Shown here: positions 18,671 to 26,642 of the stretch, piece by piece
Layout of the letters: every line of letters starts with the position of its first letter
Numbering within the stretch: the first letter of the stretch is position 1
NCBI GenBank assembly: GCA_902802515.1
Contig: CADCMM010000007.1
Span: 1 to 33,953 of the forward strand
Origin: an uncultured Lachnospiraceae bacterium
GTDB taxonomy: Bacteria > Bacillota > Clostridia > Lachnospirales > Lachnospiraceae
Direction: 5' to 3'
DNA: 33,953 nt
Position numbers and translations under genes: made by a program
The notes under the pieces: generated by a model
What the model saw: only the letters and a program-made list of their open reading frames with translations
Databases searched by the model: none
What the model was told of the DNA's origin: nothing

Positions 18671-19783
18671 TCAGAAATCAATTACACTGCTGGAAATATT
18701 GTAATCATCAGAGATCGTAACATGGTCAGAATAGGAATCCTGAACGATACACACCCAGGTTTTTCCCTGATTCAGTGTGATCTCATTTCCGTCCATGTCA
18801 TAATATCTGGTCACATTAAAATCGGAGAAGCGCACCGGAACATAAGAATACTGAGATTCAATGGTGCAGTAATACTCTGAATCCGGGTTGTAATTCTCTT
18901 TTTCCCAGTAAATATCAATGGCCTTCCCGTTGGTAATATATTTTCCCTTGCCGCCGCTTACCATGTTGATATTCAAATAACCGTTTTCATCGAAGTTTTC
19001 CCAGTCACAGTATTGAAGGATGACATTTTTATAGGTAAGCTGGTTGCCGGTATTGCCATCAATCTGAGCATCGCCGTACTGATAACGTTTATATAGTCCG
19101 CTATCCGGGTCATACTCAAACCTGGCGTGATTGTAGGTGTAACCAGGAAGCACCACCAGCGCGTCCTCGCCCCCATCCAGCGTTACCGTTTCGCCATCCT
19201 CAGCAAACTTATAATGCCCTTCATAACCGCTGGCATAATTTCTGTCATAACCGTAAGCGTCAATACCTGCCTGAATGCGGTCATAGTCCGTGAACACGTT
19301 GTGCGGGGATACCCTGTCATCGGAGCGGTAATAAATAATATCACCATAGTTGCCAAGGCCGCTCAGATTGTGTGTGGTGTCAAGATTTAAAATAGGCTCC
19401 GCATAGATCGCCTGTCCGAAATGGGCATAGATAGCATTAAATTCTCTTGCCATGTAAATAAAATAGTTTCTGCAGCTGCGGACGGAACCGATCCTCCAGC
19501 AGTCCTTGTAATCTTCCATGATTCCCATCAGTCGGGTGATGCTGCCTTCCACCGGCGATTCATACACCACTCCGCAGTTTTCAATGCCATACTGCGGAAC
19601 CGCATCAATGATGTTGTTCAACATAATAGCGATAGGTCTCTGACGGCCGATTTCCACAGGAACGGTTTCTCCGGTCAGATAGCTTTTACAGGTCTGGGTT
19701 TCCTCTGCCAGTACCGTCCCCCCAAGCATAGTCGTTGCCAGGACTGCCGCTGTGATTGCCATAAATGATTTTCTTAATTTCAT
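18671..19783 (-). CDS. DUF3048 domain-containing secreted protein (YerB-like)
   Basis: The 370-residue protein has a Sec signal peptide (MKLRKSFMAITAAVLATTML, cleavage probably after VLA) and no lipobox cysteine, unlike the Bacillus lipoprotein YerB. DUF3048 motifs include RPIAIMLNN, PQYGIENCGVVYESPVEG, IGSVRSCRNYFIYMAREFNA and HFGQAIYAEP. The C-terminal half contains the second conserved domain and ends in a beta-rich segment. The function of the family is unknown; export suggests a cell-envelope role. The ATG at 19783 was preferred to the TTG two codons earlier because GGGG lies eight bases before it. It is the first gene of the long run to miaA. Confidence 0.9.
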   Translation of the reverse strand: MKLRKSFMAITAAVLATTMLGGTVLAEETQTCKSYLTGETVPVEIGRQRPIAIMLNNIIDAVPQYGIENCGVVYESPVEGSITRLMGIMEDYKDCWRIGSVRSCRNYFIYMAREFNAIYAHFGQAIYAEPILNLDTTHNLSGLGNYGDIIYYRSDDRVSPHNVFTDYDRIQAGIDAYGYDRNYASGYEGHYKFAEDGETVTLDGGEDALVVLPGYTYNHARFEYDPDSGLYKRYQYGDAQIDGNTGNQLTYKNVILQYCDWENFDENGYLNINMVSGGKGKYITNGKAIDIYWEKENYNPDSEYYCTIESQYSYVPVRFSDFNVTRYYDMDGNEITLNQGKTWVCIVQDSYSDHVTISDDYNISSSVIDF

Positions 19784-19820
19784 TACCAATACCCCTTTCT
19801 TAAACTTTTGTTATATAAAA

Positions 19821-19841
19821 TCCGCCAAAAAATATGGCAGA
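19821..19841 (-). terminator. Weak hairpin after ybeY, possible terminator
   Basis: The minus strand pairs TCTGCC with GGCGGA (one G-U pair) across a T-rich loop, then reads TTTTAT. The stem is short, so termination between ybeY and the DUF3048 gene would be partial at best. Confidence 0.35.
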
Positions 19842-19843
19842 AA

Positions 19844-20344
19844 TTATCTTGTGATCTGCAGATGATCCAGTATCTCCTTCTGCCTTTTCTCCATGTCCTC
19901 TGCTTCCTCTGGCCCCATATGGTCGAAACCCATCAGGTGCAGCATGCTGTGTGCGATCAGAAACGCGTATTCCCGTTTTGGCGAATGACCGTATTCCTTC
20001 GCCTGTTCTAATACTTTTTCCGCGGAAATAACAATATCCCCCAGCAAAAGCTCTCCTGTTTCCGGATGAAAACAGTCTATCGCGTCATCTTCCTCCAGAA
20101 AATCAAAATTCCCCGCGTGTTCGTATTCGATCATTGGGAAGGACAATACGTCCGTAGTCCGGTCAATCCCCCGGAAACTTTGGTTCATCTCATGAATCTG
20201 TTCATTGTCCGTAATCAGAAGATTGATTTCTGTCTCATAGGGACAGCCAATATAATCTAAAGATTCCAGGATTACTTCCTGCGCAATCTCCATCAACGGG
20301 AGTGACAAATCGATACTGCTCTCGTTTTCAAAATTAATTGTCAT
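19844..20344 (-). CDS. ybeY: rRNA maturation endoribonuclease YbeY
   Basis: YbeY is a zinc endoribonuclease for 16S rRNA 3'-end maturation and ribosome quality control. The metal motif HSMLHLMGFDH, with its three histidines, is intact near the C-terminus. The upstream RGIDRTTDVLSFPM and GDIVIS segments are also typical. Its 166 residues match the family. The ATG at 20344 overlaps the end of phoH by 11 bp, implying translational coupling. It is the last of the yqfC-yqfD-phoH-ybeY group. Confidence 0.96.
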   Translation of the reverse strand: MTINFENESSIDLSLPLMEIAQEVILESLDYIGCPYETEINLLITDNEQIHEMNQSFRGIDRTTDVLSFPMIEYEHAGNFDFLEEDDAIDCFHPETGELLLGDIVISAEKVLEQAKEYGHSPKREYAFLIAHSMLHLMGFDHMGPEEAEDMEKRQKEILDHLQITR

Positions 20345-21386
20345 AATCCGTACCGCGCCTTTTTCTTTCAGTTCGCTTTCCGTTATTTTCCAGTCTATCT
20401 GCTTCTTCTCTCACTCTCTGCCTGCCAGTCAGCTTAGCCTCATAATCATCGTAGGCTTTGACAATTTTCTGCACCAGAGGATGACGCACGACATCCTGGC
20501 TGGTAAGATAGCAAAACTGAATCTCATCTACCTTTTTCAAAACCCGAACGGCAATTTCAAGACCAGACTGCGTTGACGCGGGGAGATCCTTCTGAGTAAG
20601 ATCCCCCGTAATGATCACCTTGGAGCCAAATCCGATACGGGTCAGGAACATCTTCATCTGAGCGGGGGTGGTATTCTGCGCTTCGTCCAGAATGATAAAA
20701 GCGTTGTCCAAAGTCCGCCCACGCATGTAAGCCAAAGGCGCCACCTCAATCAGACCTTTTTCCATGTTCTTCTGAAAACTCTCCGGTCCCATAATCTGGT
20801 ATAGAGCGTCATAAAGCGGCCTCAAATACGGATCAACCTTACTCTGAAGATCACCGGGAAGAAAACCAAGTTTTTCTCCGGCTTCGATAGCCGGCCGCGT
20901 CATGATGATTCGGCTCACTTCATCATTCTTAAAGGCAGTGATCGCCATGGCCATAGCCAGATAGGTCTTTCCCGTTCCTGCCGGTCCAATACCAAAAACA
21001 ATCATATTTTTCCGAATGGCATCCACATACTGCTTTTGTCCTAACGTCTTTGGCTTGATCGGTTTTCCGTTTATCGCATGGCAGATACAATCCTTATCGA
21101 TTTCCACCAGAGAACTCTCTTTTTCTTCATAAGACAAAGAAATAGCATAGTCTACATTCTGCTCTGTGATAACATTGCCCCGCTTCGATAATTCCATCAG
21201 ATTAGCCAGTATCCGTACCGCTCTTTCTGTCGAGGTTTCACTTCCCAGAATCTTTGTGGATCCATCCCGGCTTATGACTGTTACATTTAATGATTTTTCT
21301 ATTTTCTTGATAAACTGGTCGAATTGTCCAAAAACATTCTTCTCATGTTCCGCGGGAACCAAAATCACTTTTTCAACCATACTCAT
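20334..21386 (-). CDS. PhoH-like ATPase
   Basis: PhoH-like proteins are P-loop ATPases with an N-terminal KH-like region, probably acting on RNA together with YbeY. Walker A is GPAGTGKTYLAM and Walker B is AFIILDEAQN; GRTLDNAFI and ITGDLTQKDLP are also typical. The KH-like part is around VTVISRDGSTKILG. The frame is open 12 codons further upstream, but the ATG at 21386 (MSMVEKV) overlaps the yqfD stop as ATGA, the usual sign of translational coupling, giving 350 residues. AAGGA lies upstream at slightly long spacing. Confidence 0.93.
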   Translation of the reverse strand: MSMVEKVILVPAEHEKNVFGQFDQFIKKIEKSLNVTVISRDGSTKILGSETSTERAVRILANLMELSKRGNVITEQNVDYAISLSYEEKESSLVEIDKDCICHAINGKPIKPKTLGQKQYVDAIRKNMIVFGIGPAGTGKTYLAMAMAITAFKNDEVSRIIMTRPAIEAGEKLGFLPGDLQSKVDPYLRPLYDALYQIMGPESFQKNMEKGLIEVAPLAYMRGRTLDNAFIILDEAQNTTPAQMKMFLTRIGFGSKVIITGDLTQKDLPASTQSGLEIAVRVLKKVDEIQFCYLTSQDVVRHPLVQKIVKAYDDYEAKLTGRQRVREEADRLENNGKRTERKRRGTDYDN

Positions 21387-22612
21387 TCTGTCTGGGTTCC
21401 TTCTTTCTGTATGTCTTTCCATACTGTATCCACACGCTTTCCGGCTTTATCAATAATGCAGATTGTACCCCGGGCAATGCACATAGAATCAGTTGTTTCT
21501 ATTTTAACATCATTTTGGAATATTTGAACCCCCTTTTCTTGGAATTTTTGCAGAAAGTTATCTATATTCCTCTGAGCCAGACGCTTTGCCTGCTCTTTTG
21601 AGCAGTTTTGCTCCTGAATTTCATATTCCCGGACCGTAATTTTAGAAAAAAATACCGGCAAATAGAAATTTTCCATAACTCGAAGCTGCTTTCGGGTGCG
21701 AATACAGTCGTATTCTCTATATGAATGGAGAAAAAAAGGAAGCCCTATGCGAAGGGAAGCAAACTGCAGCAGATGTCGCGAACTTTCTTTTCCGGTATAC
21801 ACCTTTACCTTCTGTTTCAGTGGAATTCTGTCCGTGTAGGAAACTCTTGTTTTAACATAAATATCGGCGTCAGCAGCTACATACTGATGACCATAGACTT
21901 CGCCGGAATCATTTACCAGATCGATCTGTCCTGATACAAGCAGGTCTCCTTTTCTAATTTCATCTCCCTCTTTCACCCAAGGGGTTCCAGCCCTGGTAAT
22001 GATTTTTACAACCGTTCCATCTACATTAGAAATCAAACTGCTGGGATCGTATTCACCATCTTCTCTCATGGCTGTGTCCGTATTTTCCTGTAAATCCACT
22101 ACTAATCTGGTTCCCTGGAGTTTCACAGACACCCAGGTCATTTCCTGAAAATGCTCTCGCAGATCCGTGGCAAGCTGTTTATAATCCACAGATGATTTCC
22201 ATATTCCCTGATGGATGCCTTCGGACAGAAGATAATCCATAATTTTTTCATCTGTCACGGAAATATTCCCGTTGATCTTTATATCCCAGATAAACAGGGA
22301 GAGAAAAAAAAGGAGAAAAACCGCCGCAGCCATTGATAGGAACAATGCCTGCCGATTACGATATCGCTGCATCAGAAATGGAACTCCGGTGCGTTCTATC
22401 ACTTTGACCCGAATACGGCTTTTTTTAACCCATGGTTTGATCTTCCAAAAATCAGGAAGGGAGACAACAGCTTCATAACCATCCGGTGCAGGGGTGAGAT
22501 TCCTTAATGCTATGCCATGGTAAGCGCAAAGGTTTAAAAAACGCTCACAAAAACTTCCGGTTATCCTGATTCTCACACTTCCTTTGACCTGCAGCGATAC
22601 GTTTTTTTTCAA
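21383..22612 (-). CDS. yqfD: Sporulation protein YqfD
   Basis: YqfD is a membrane protein made during sporulation in Bacillus (sigma-E regulon) and conserved in endospore formers; its biochemical role is unknown. The 409-residue protein has an N-terminal segment with GSVRIRITG and ERFLNLCAYHGI, one transmembrane helix at residues 89-109 and a large soluble domain containing WVSVKLQGTRLVVDLQE. The TTG start at 22612 (MKKNVSLQVK) was chosen because AAGGGGG lies six bases before it; an earlier in-frame TTG would overlap yqfC without a ribosome site. It ends in the ATGA overlap with phoH. Confidence 0.92.
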   Translation of the reverse strand: MKKNVSLQVKGSVRIRITGSFCERFLNLCAYHGIALRNLTPAPDGYEAVVSLPDFWKIKPWVKKSRIRVKVIERTGVPFLMQRYRNRQALFLSMAAAVFLLFFLSLFIWDIKINGNISVTDEKIMDYLLSEGIHQGIWKSSVDYKQLATDLREHFQEMTWVSVKLQGTRLVVDLQENTDTAMREDGEYDPSSLISNVDGTVVKIITRAGTPWVKEGDEIRKGDLLVSGQIDLVNDSGEVYGHQYVAADADIYVKTRVSYTDRIPLKQKVKVYTGKESSRHLLQFASLRIGLPFFLHSYREYDCIRTRKQLRVMENFYLPVFFSKITVREYEIQEQNCSKEQAKRLAQRNIDNFLQKFQEKGVQIFQNDVKIETTDSMCIARGTICIIDKAGKRVDTVWKDIQKEGTQTE

Positions 22613-22623
22613 AATAATCCCCC

Positions 22624-22938
22624 TTATCTGCAATTTTTATAAAAAATAGCTTCAATGCTGCCGGTTATTTTCATCTCATCCTTTGCATAGTATTGAATTT
22701 CAAGGTGTTTACCAGACACTTCTACCCTGCACTGTTTTGTCAGTATAACTACTCTTTCCGGCTGATATTCCAATATACTTTTATAGTTTTCGATCACCAG
22801 TTCATTTTGCCCTATGACAGAAATACTGCAGCAGCCGGAGATGATTTCCTTCGGGAGCATAGTGCGGTCCGCAAGGAGATTCAACCGTTCTTCCCTGCGG
22901 AACATTTTTTCTTCATTCCCTATCTTATCTTTTTTCAT
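22624..22938 (-). CDS. yqfC: YabP/YqfC-family sporulation protein
   Basis: A short protein (104 residues) of the YabP/YqfC family. The visible core runs from a Pro-Lys-Glu-Ile-containing stretch through GCCSISVIGQNELVIENYK and ILTKQCRVEVSGKHLEIQYY. It is always found just upstream of yqfD in spore formers and is under sigma-E in Bacillus. The ATG at 22938 has GAGG seven bases upstream; the frame is open for seven more codons, but these lack a ribosome site. It is 11 bp from yqfD. An intrinsic terminator lies only about 18 bp before the start, and no confident sigma-A promoter was seen. Confidence 0.87.
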   Translation of the reverse strand: MKKDKIGNEEKMFRREERLNLLADRTMLPKEIISGCCSISVIGQNELVIENYKSILEYQPERVVILTKQCRVEVSGKHLEIQYYAKDEMKITGSIEAIFYKNCR

Positions 22939-22956
22939 GAAAAGCCTCACAATATA

Positions 22957-22998
22957 CAAAAAAGGTCCCGGTTCACAAGAAAAACAATAAACCAGGAC
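22957..22998 (-). terminator. Intrinsic terminator after the secreted-protein gene
   Basis: The minus strand pairs GTCCTGGTT with AACCGGGAC (nine pairs, one G-U) around a 16-nt loop, then reads CTTTTTTG. It ends the transcript of the 530-residue secreted protein and sits just ahead of yqfC. Confidence 0.82.
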
Positions 22999-23063
22999 TC
23001 TTTTCTATATGATTATGCTATTTTTTGAAAAATAATAACTCTTTCCAAATACAAATCCGTATT

Positions 23064-24656
23064 TTATGCCGCTGTGTCTTCCAAAGACTCGGTCGTTGTC
23101 TCGATCACTGCGGTTTCCGGTGCAAACTGCGCTGCCCAGGTCTGAGCATTCATGGCAAGCTGTCCGATCAGTCCATAAACTTCATTCTGATCTGCACTAA
23201 AAAGTGAAATTTCTTTCTCTGGTGCAGCAATTTCTCCTGCATCTGCGCTCAGATCAATCTTTGCTTTCAGGCCGATTGTTTCTCCTCCCACTGTTGCGCT
23301 CAGTTCATCCACGTTCCAGCAGAAAGATTTTCCTTTCTCAATCTCTGAGAAAGTGCTGTCCAGTGTGTAAATTACGGAATCTTCCTCTGTCTTAATAACA
23401 AGTTCGCCATCCAGATCCTGAGAGACCGTATCATAGGTCAGCTGGCCGGATACAAACGGTATGCTCTCAGTTTCTTCCTCCTCTTTAAATTCCAGTTCGC
23501 TTTCCAGAGATGAGGTTACTGTGGTTCCCTCTCTTTCCGTCTTCATGGTAATGAACATGCGAGCAAACTCATTCTGGTCCAGATCCGTCATTGTCATTGT
23601 GAAATCCATCTGTTTCATTGGCTGACTCGGATCAACGAATGCGATCTCATAGTCCAAATTACCCTGGAACGGCTCGTTGACCTCCATGATCGTATCGGCA
23701 TCTTCACTGTTTTCTGTCTTTTCCTCTAAAGAAGTAGTATCAACGTATATATGATAGCTGATCTTCTCAAGAAGATCATCCTTTATATGGAAATCTACTG
23801 TGATGCTATCCCCCAGCACAGTTACCATCTCGTCCACCATCTGATCGATCTGCTGCGGCATCTGTTCCAGATCGCTATCGCTGGAAGAAGCGAATGCAGC
23901 TAACGATGAGAAGACTTCCACATATTTATCCAGGATCTCTTTGTACAGCTCACCCAGATCCGCGGTGGAAATTGTCAGTCTATAAATTGTCGCGTCATCT
24001 TCTTCTATTTTTTCTACGTCCGTTTTTTCTGCGATTGCCAGGATCTTATTTTCCAGTTCACTGTCAAGTTCTGCATCAGGAGTGTCATCCTCTGCTTCCT
24101 TCTCTTTCGGCCAGAAAGTAAGGTCAATATCGGGGATCTCAAAACCAGCAGCGGAATCACCGCCCATGCTTTCAATTAGTCCTTTCAAAGCGGAACCATT
24201 GTACTGTTCTAAAAGATTTCCGAATAACGTGATTGCGCCATCATAAAACTGAGGAATTGAAATTGCCAATTTCTGCTCATCGCCATACAACGCAAAATCT
24301 AAAATGGCACTTTCAGCTGTACCGACTCCGGACTCCAGCAGCCAGTTTTTCTGTTTCTTATCAATCTGCAGATTACCATGATAATAGGAACCTTCCGGAA
24401 GAACTTCTCCTAGTGCGCCACCTGCGCTTTCAAGATCAATAACAAAATGAAGACCGTTTTCTTCCACAGCTTTTCCCAATTCATCCAATCCCAGCTGTTC
24501 TTCAAGCGCGACATCCAGATCAGATTCAATCTCCTGCTGTTTCTCCAGAATCTCATTCAATTCATCCATCGGCGCTGCTAAAGCCACCGACTGGAATGCC
24601 ATGGCCGCAGTCAGAGCTGCCGCTAACGTTTTTAATGGTTTTCTTGTTTTTCTCAT
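23064..24656 (-). CDS. Secreted protein of unknown function
   Basis: I do not recognise this 530-residue protein with confidence. It has a clear Sec signal peptide (MRKTRKPLKTLAAALTAAM, cleavage after ALA), no lipobox cysteine, no transmembrane anchor and no sortase motif, so release to the outside or loose wall association is likely. The mature part is very acidic. Alternating beta-strand-like segments follow a short coiled-coil-like Glu/Gln-rich start (MDELNEILEKQQEIESDLDV). The reading frame stays open 44 codons further upstream, but the ATG at 24656 has GGGAGG at ideal spacing and starts the signal peptide. It has its own promoter (24700-24728) and terminator (22957-22998), so it is a single-gene unit. 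Confidence 0.85.
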   Translation of the reverse strand: MRKTRKPLKTLAAALTAAMAFQSVALAAPMDELNEILEKQQEIESDLDVALEEQLGLDELGKAVEENGLHFVIDLESAGGALGEVLPEGSYYHGNLQIDKKQKNWLLESGVGTAESAILDFALYGDEQKLAISIPQFYDGAITLFGNLLEQYNGSALKGLIESMGGDSAAGFEIPDIDLTFWPKEKEAEDDTPDAELDSELENKILAIAEKTDVEKIEEDDATIYRLTISTADLGELYKEILDKYVEVFSSLAAFASSSDSDLEQMPQQIDQMVDEMVTVLGDSITVDFHIKDDLLEKISYHIYVDTTSLEEKTENSEDADTIMEVNEPFQGNLDYEIAFVDPSQPMKQMDFTMTMTDLDQNEFARMFITMKTEREGTTVTSSLESELEFKEEEETESIPFVSGQLTYDTVSQDLDGELVIKTEEDSVIYTLDSTFSEIEKGKSFCWNVDELSATVGGETIGLKAKIDLSADAGEIAAPEKEISLFSADQNEVYGLIGQLAMNAQTWAAQFAPETAVIETTTESLEDTAA

Positions 24657-24699
24657 TAGAATCCTCCCATAATGTAAAATAAACTTAAGTTTCAAAACA

Positions 24700-24728
24700 A
24701 TTATACCTGGTTTCTCATATTCTTGCAA
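24700..24728 (-). promoter_or_regulatory. Sigma-A-like promoter of the secreted-protein gene
   Basis: The minus strand has TTGCAA (24728-24723), a 17-bp spacer and TATAAT (24705-24700). The leader to the ATG at 24656 is about 40 nt. Confidence 0.72.
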
Positions 24729-24742
24729 TGGTAAAATGGTAA

Positions 24743-24770
24743 TTAGGGAAACGCTGAATAAAACGTTTTC
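24743..24770. repeat. Single hairpin end related to the 123-bp element
   Basis: The plus strand reads TTAGGGAAACGCTGAATAAA and on to CGTTTTC. It shares 12 of the first 14 bases with the GGGAAGCGCTGATT end of the element at 6577-6699, and folds the same way (GGAAACG against CGTTTTC). No second end was found, so it is a fragment or solo end. It overlaps the rlmH stop and lies just upstream of the next promoter. Confidence 0.5.
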
Positions 24771-25248
24771 ACTTATGATATGGCTCATGATGTATGATCC
24801 GATAGCCCCGGTATACCTGTTCCAGCAAAATCACCCGCATCAGCTGATGGGGAAACGTCATATCGGAAAAAGAGAGCAGAAAATCCGCTCTCTTAAGAAC
24901 TTCGGGAGATAATCCGAGAGATCCGCCGATCACAAAAGTAATATGGCTTTTACCTTGAATGGCCAAATGATCCATCTTTTGGGCAAATCCTTCGGACGAT
25001 AGTTTTTTCCCTTCTAAGGCCAGTCCGATCACATAAGAATCTTCTTTGATCGTCCTCAGGATTCGCAATCCCTCCTTTTGTTTTATTAAACTTTCCGTGG
25101 TCTCTCCGACCTTATCCGGTGTCTGCTCATCCTGCAATTCTACAATGTCCAGCTTGCAATAACGGCTAAGCCGTTTACTATACTCCCGGATAGCATCCGT
25201 CAGATACTTTTCTTTTATTTTTCCAACTGCCACAATCGTGATATTCAT
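24769..25248 (-). CDS. rlmH: 23S rRNA (pseudouridine1915-N3)-methyltransferase RlmH
   Basis: RlmH methylates pseudouridine 1915 in helix 69 of 23S rRNA, on assembled ribosomes. It is a SPOUT-fold protein: residues FVIGGSLGLSPEVL form the SAM-binding knot, and the C-terminal RVILLEQVYRGYRIIHHEP with final YHK is the family hallmark. At 159 residues it is complete. The ATG at 25248 has no good Shine-Dalgarno site and lies five bases after the gltA stop, so it probably relies on translation of that gene. The stop lies inside a repeat-like hairpin end shared with an element at 6577-6699, but the native C-terminus is unchanged. Confidence 0.96.
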   Translation of the reverse strand: MNITIVAVGKIKEKYLTDAIREYSKRLSRYCKLDIVELQDEQTPDKVGETTESLIKQKEGLRILRTIKEDSYVIGLALEGKKLSSEGFAQKMDHLAIQGKSHITFVIGGSLGLSPEVLKRADFLLSFSDMTFPHQLMRVILLEQVYRGYRIIHHEPYHK

Positions 25249-25253
25249 AAAAA

Positions 25254-26642
25254 TTACTTGCTTTTTATATATTCGTCAATTCCTTTAGCTGCAGCTTTTC
25301 CTGCCCCCATCGCCAGTATAACGGTAGCTGCACCAGTTACTGCATCTCCTCCGGCATAGACGCCTTCTTTTGAAGTGGCTCCGGTTTCTTCCTCAGCGAT
25401 AATGCATTTTCTCTTGTTCGTATCCAGTCCATAGGTAGTGGATGAGATCAGCGGATTCGGCGAAGTTCCAAGGGACATGATGACAGTATCCAGTTCCAGA
25501 TCAAATTCCGATCCGGGGATCTCTACCGGTCGTCTTCTTCCGGAAGCATCCGGCTCACCAAGTTCCATACGGATACAGGTCATTCCCTTAACAAATCCAT
25601 TTTCATCCACCAGGATTTCCTTGGGATTTGTCAGAAGGTCAAAGATGATGCCTTCCTCTTTAGCATGATGTACTTCTTCCACACGAGCCGGAAGTTCTGC
25701 TTCGCTACGGCGATATACAATGTGCACCTCCGCACCGAGACGAAGAGCGGTTCTTGCCGCGTCCATAGCTACGTTTCCTCCGCCTACAACGGCTACTTTC
25801 TTTCCGTGCGCAATAGGCGTATCATAATCTTCACGGAAAGCCTTCATCAGGTTATTTCTGGTCAGATACTCATTGGCGGAGAAGACACCTTTGGCCTGTT
25901 CACCCGGAATACCCATAAACATGGGAAGTCCGGCTCCTGAACCGATAAATACGGCTTCATAGCCCTCTTCCGTCAAAAGCTCGTCAATGGTAATAGATTT
26001 TCCGATCACCACATTGGTCTCAATCTTAACGCCAAGAGTTTCCACATTTTCCACTTCTTTGGCGACGACTTTGTCCTTCGGAAGTCGGAACTCCGGAATA
26101 CCGTAAACCAATACGCCGCCCGCTTTGTGCAGTGCCTCAAAGATCGTCACATCATATCCCATCTTGGCCAGGTCTCCGGCACAGGTAAGTCCGGAAGGAC
26201 CGGAGCCGATCACGGCGATCTTGTGGCCGTTTTTCTCGGCGGGCGCTTCCGGTTTAATTCCATTTTCTCTTGCCCAGTCAGCAACAAAGCGCTCCAGTTT
26301 GCCGATAGAAACTGCCTCTCCCTTAATGCCGCGGATACATTTTCCTTCACATTGGGTTTCCTGCGGACATACACGTCCGCAGATGGCCGGCAGGGCGCTG
26401 GACTGTGAAATTATCTTGTAAGCCTCTGCAAAGTTGCCCTCTTTTACTTCTCCGATAAAGTCAGGAATATTAATATTGACAGGACATCCCTGTACACATT
26501 TTGCGTTTCTGCAGTGAAGGCAGCGATTCGCCTCTTCTACTGCCTCTTCGCTGTTATATCCAAGACATACTTCTTCAAAATTAGTTGCTCTTACCTTGGG
26601 ATCCTGTTCTGCCACAGGAACTTTCTTTAATACATCAGCCAT
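25254..26642 (-). CDS. gltA: NADPH-dependent glutamate-synthase-type oxidoreductase; probable NfnB subunit
   Basis: The 462 residues have two N-terminal [4Fe-4S] sites, CLHCRNAKCVQGCP and ICGRVCPQETQCEGKC. An FAD motif GSGPSGLTCAGDLAKMGYD follows, then an NAD(P) motif VVGGGNVAMDAARTALRLGA and a second FAD segment near the C-terminus (GAATVILAMGAGKAA). Homologues are commonly named GltA. No large glutamate synthase gene is nearby, and the adjacent partner is the NfnA-type subunit, so the more likely role is NfnB of the electron-bifurcating NADH-dependent reduced ferredoxin:NADP+ oxidoreductase. The start overlaps the nfnA stop by one base (TAATG), showing translational coupling. The enzymatic assignment is inferred from context. 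Confidence 0.92.
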   Translation of the reverse strand: MADVLKKVPVAEQDPKVRATNFEEVCLGYNSEEAVEEANRCLHCRNAKCVQGCPVNINIPDFIGEVKEGNFAEAYKIISQSSALPAICGRVCPQETQCEGKCIRGIKGEAVSIGKLERFVADWARENGIKPEAPAEKNGHKIAVIGSGPSGLTCAGDLAKMGYDVTIFEALHKAGGVLVYGIPEFRLPKDKVVAKEVENVETLGVKIETNVVIGKSITIDELLTEEGYEAVFIGSGAGLPMFMGIPGEQAKGVFSANEYLTRNNLMKAFREDYDTPIAHGKKVAVVGGGNVAMDAARTALRLGAEVHIVYRRSEAELPARVEEVHHAKEEGIIFDLLTNPKEILVDENGFVKGMTCIRMELGEPDASGRRRPVEIPGSEFDLELDTVIMSLGTSPNPLISSTTYGLDTNKRKCIIAEEETGATSKEGVYAGGDAVTGAATVILAMGAGKAAAKGIDEYIKSK

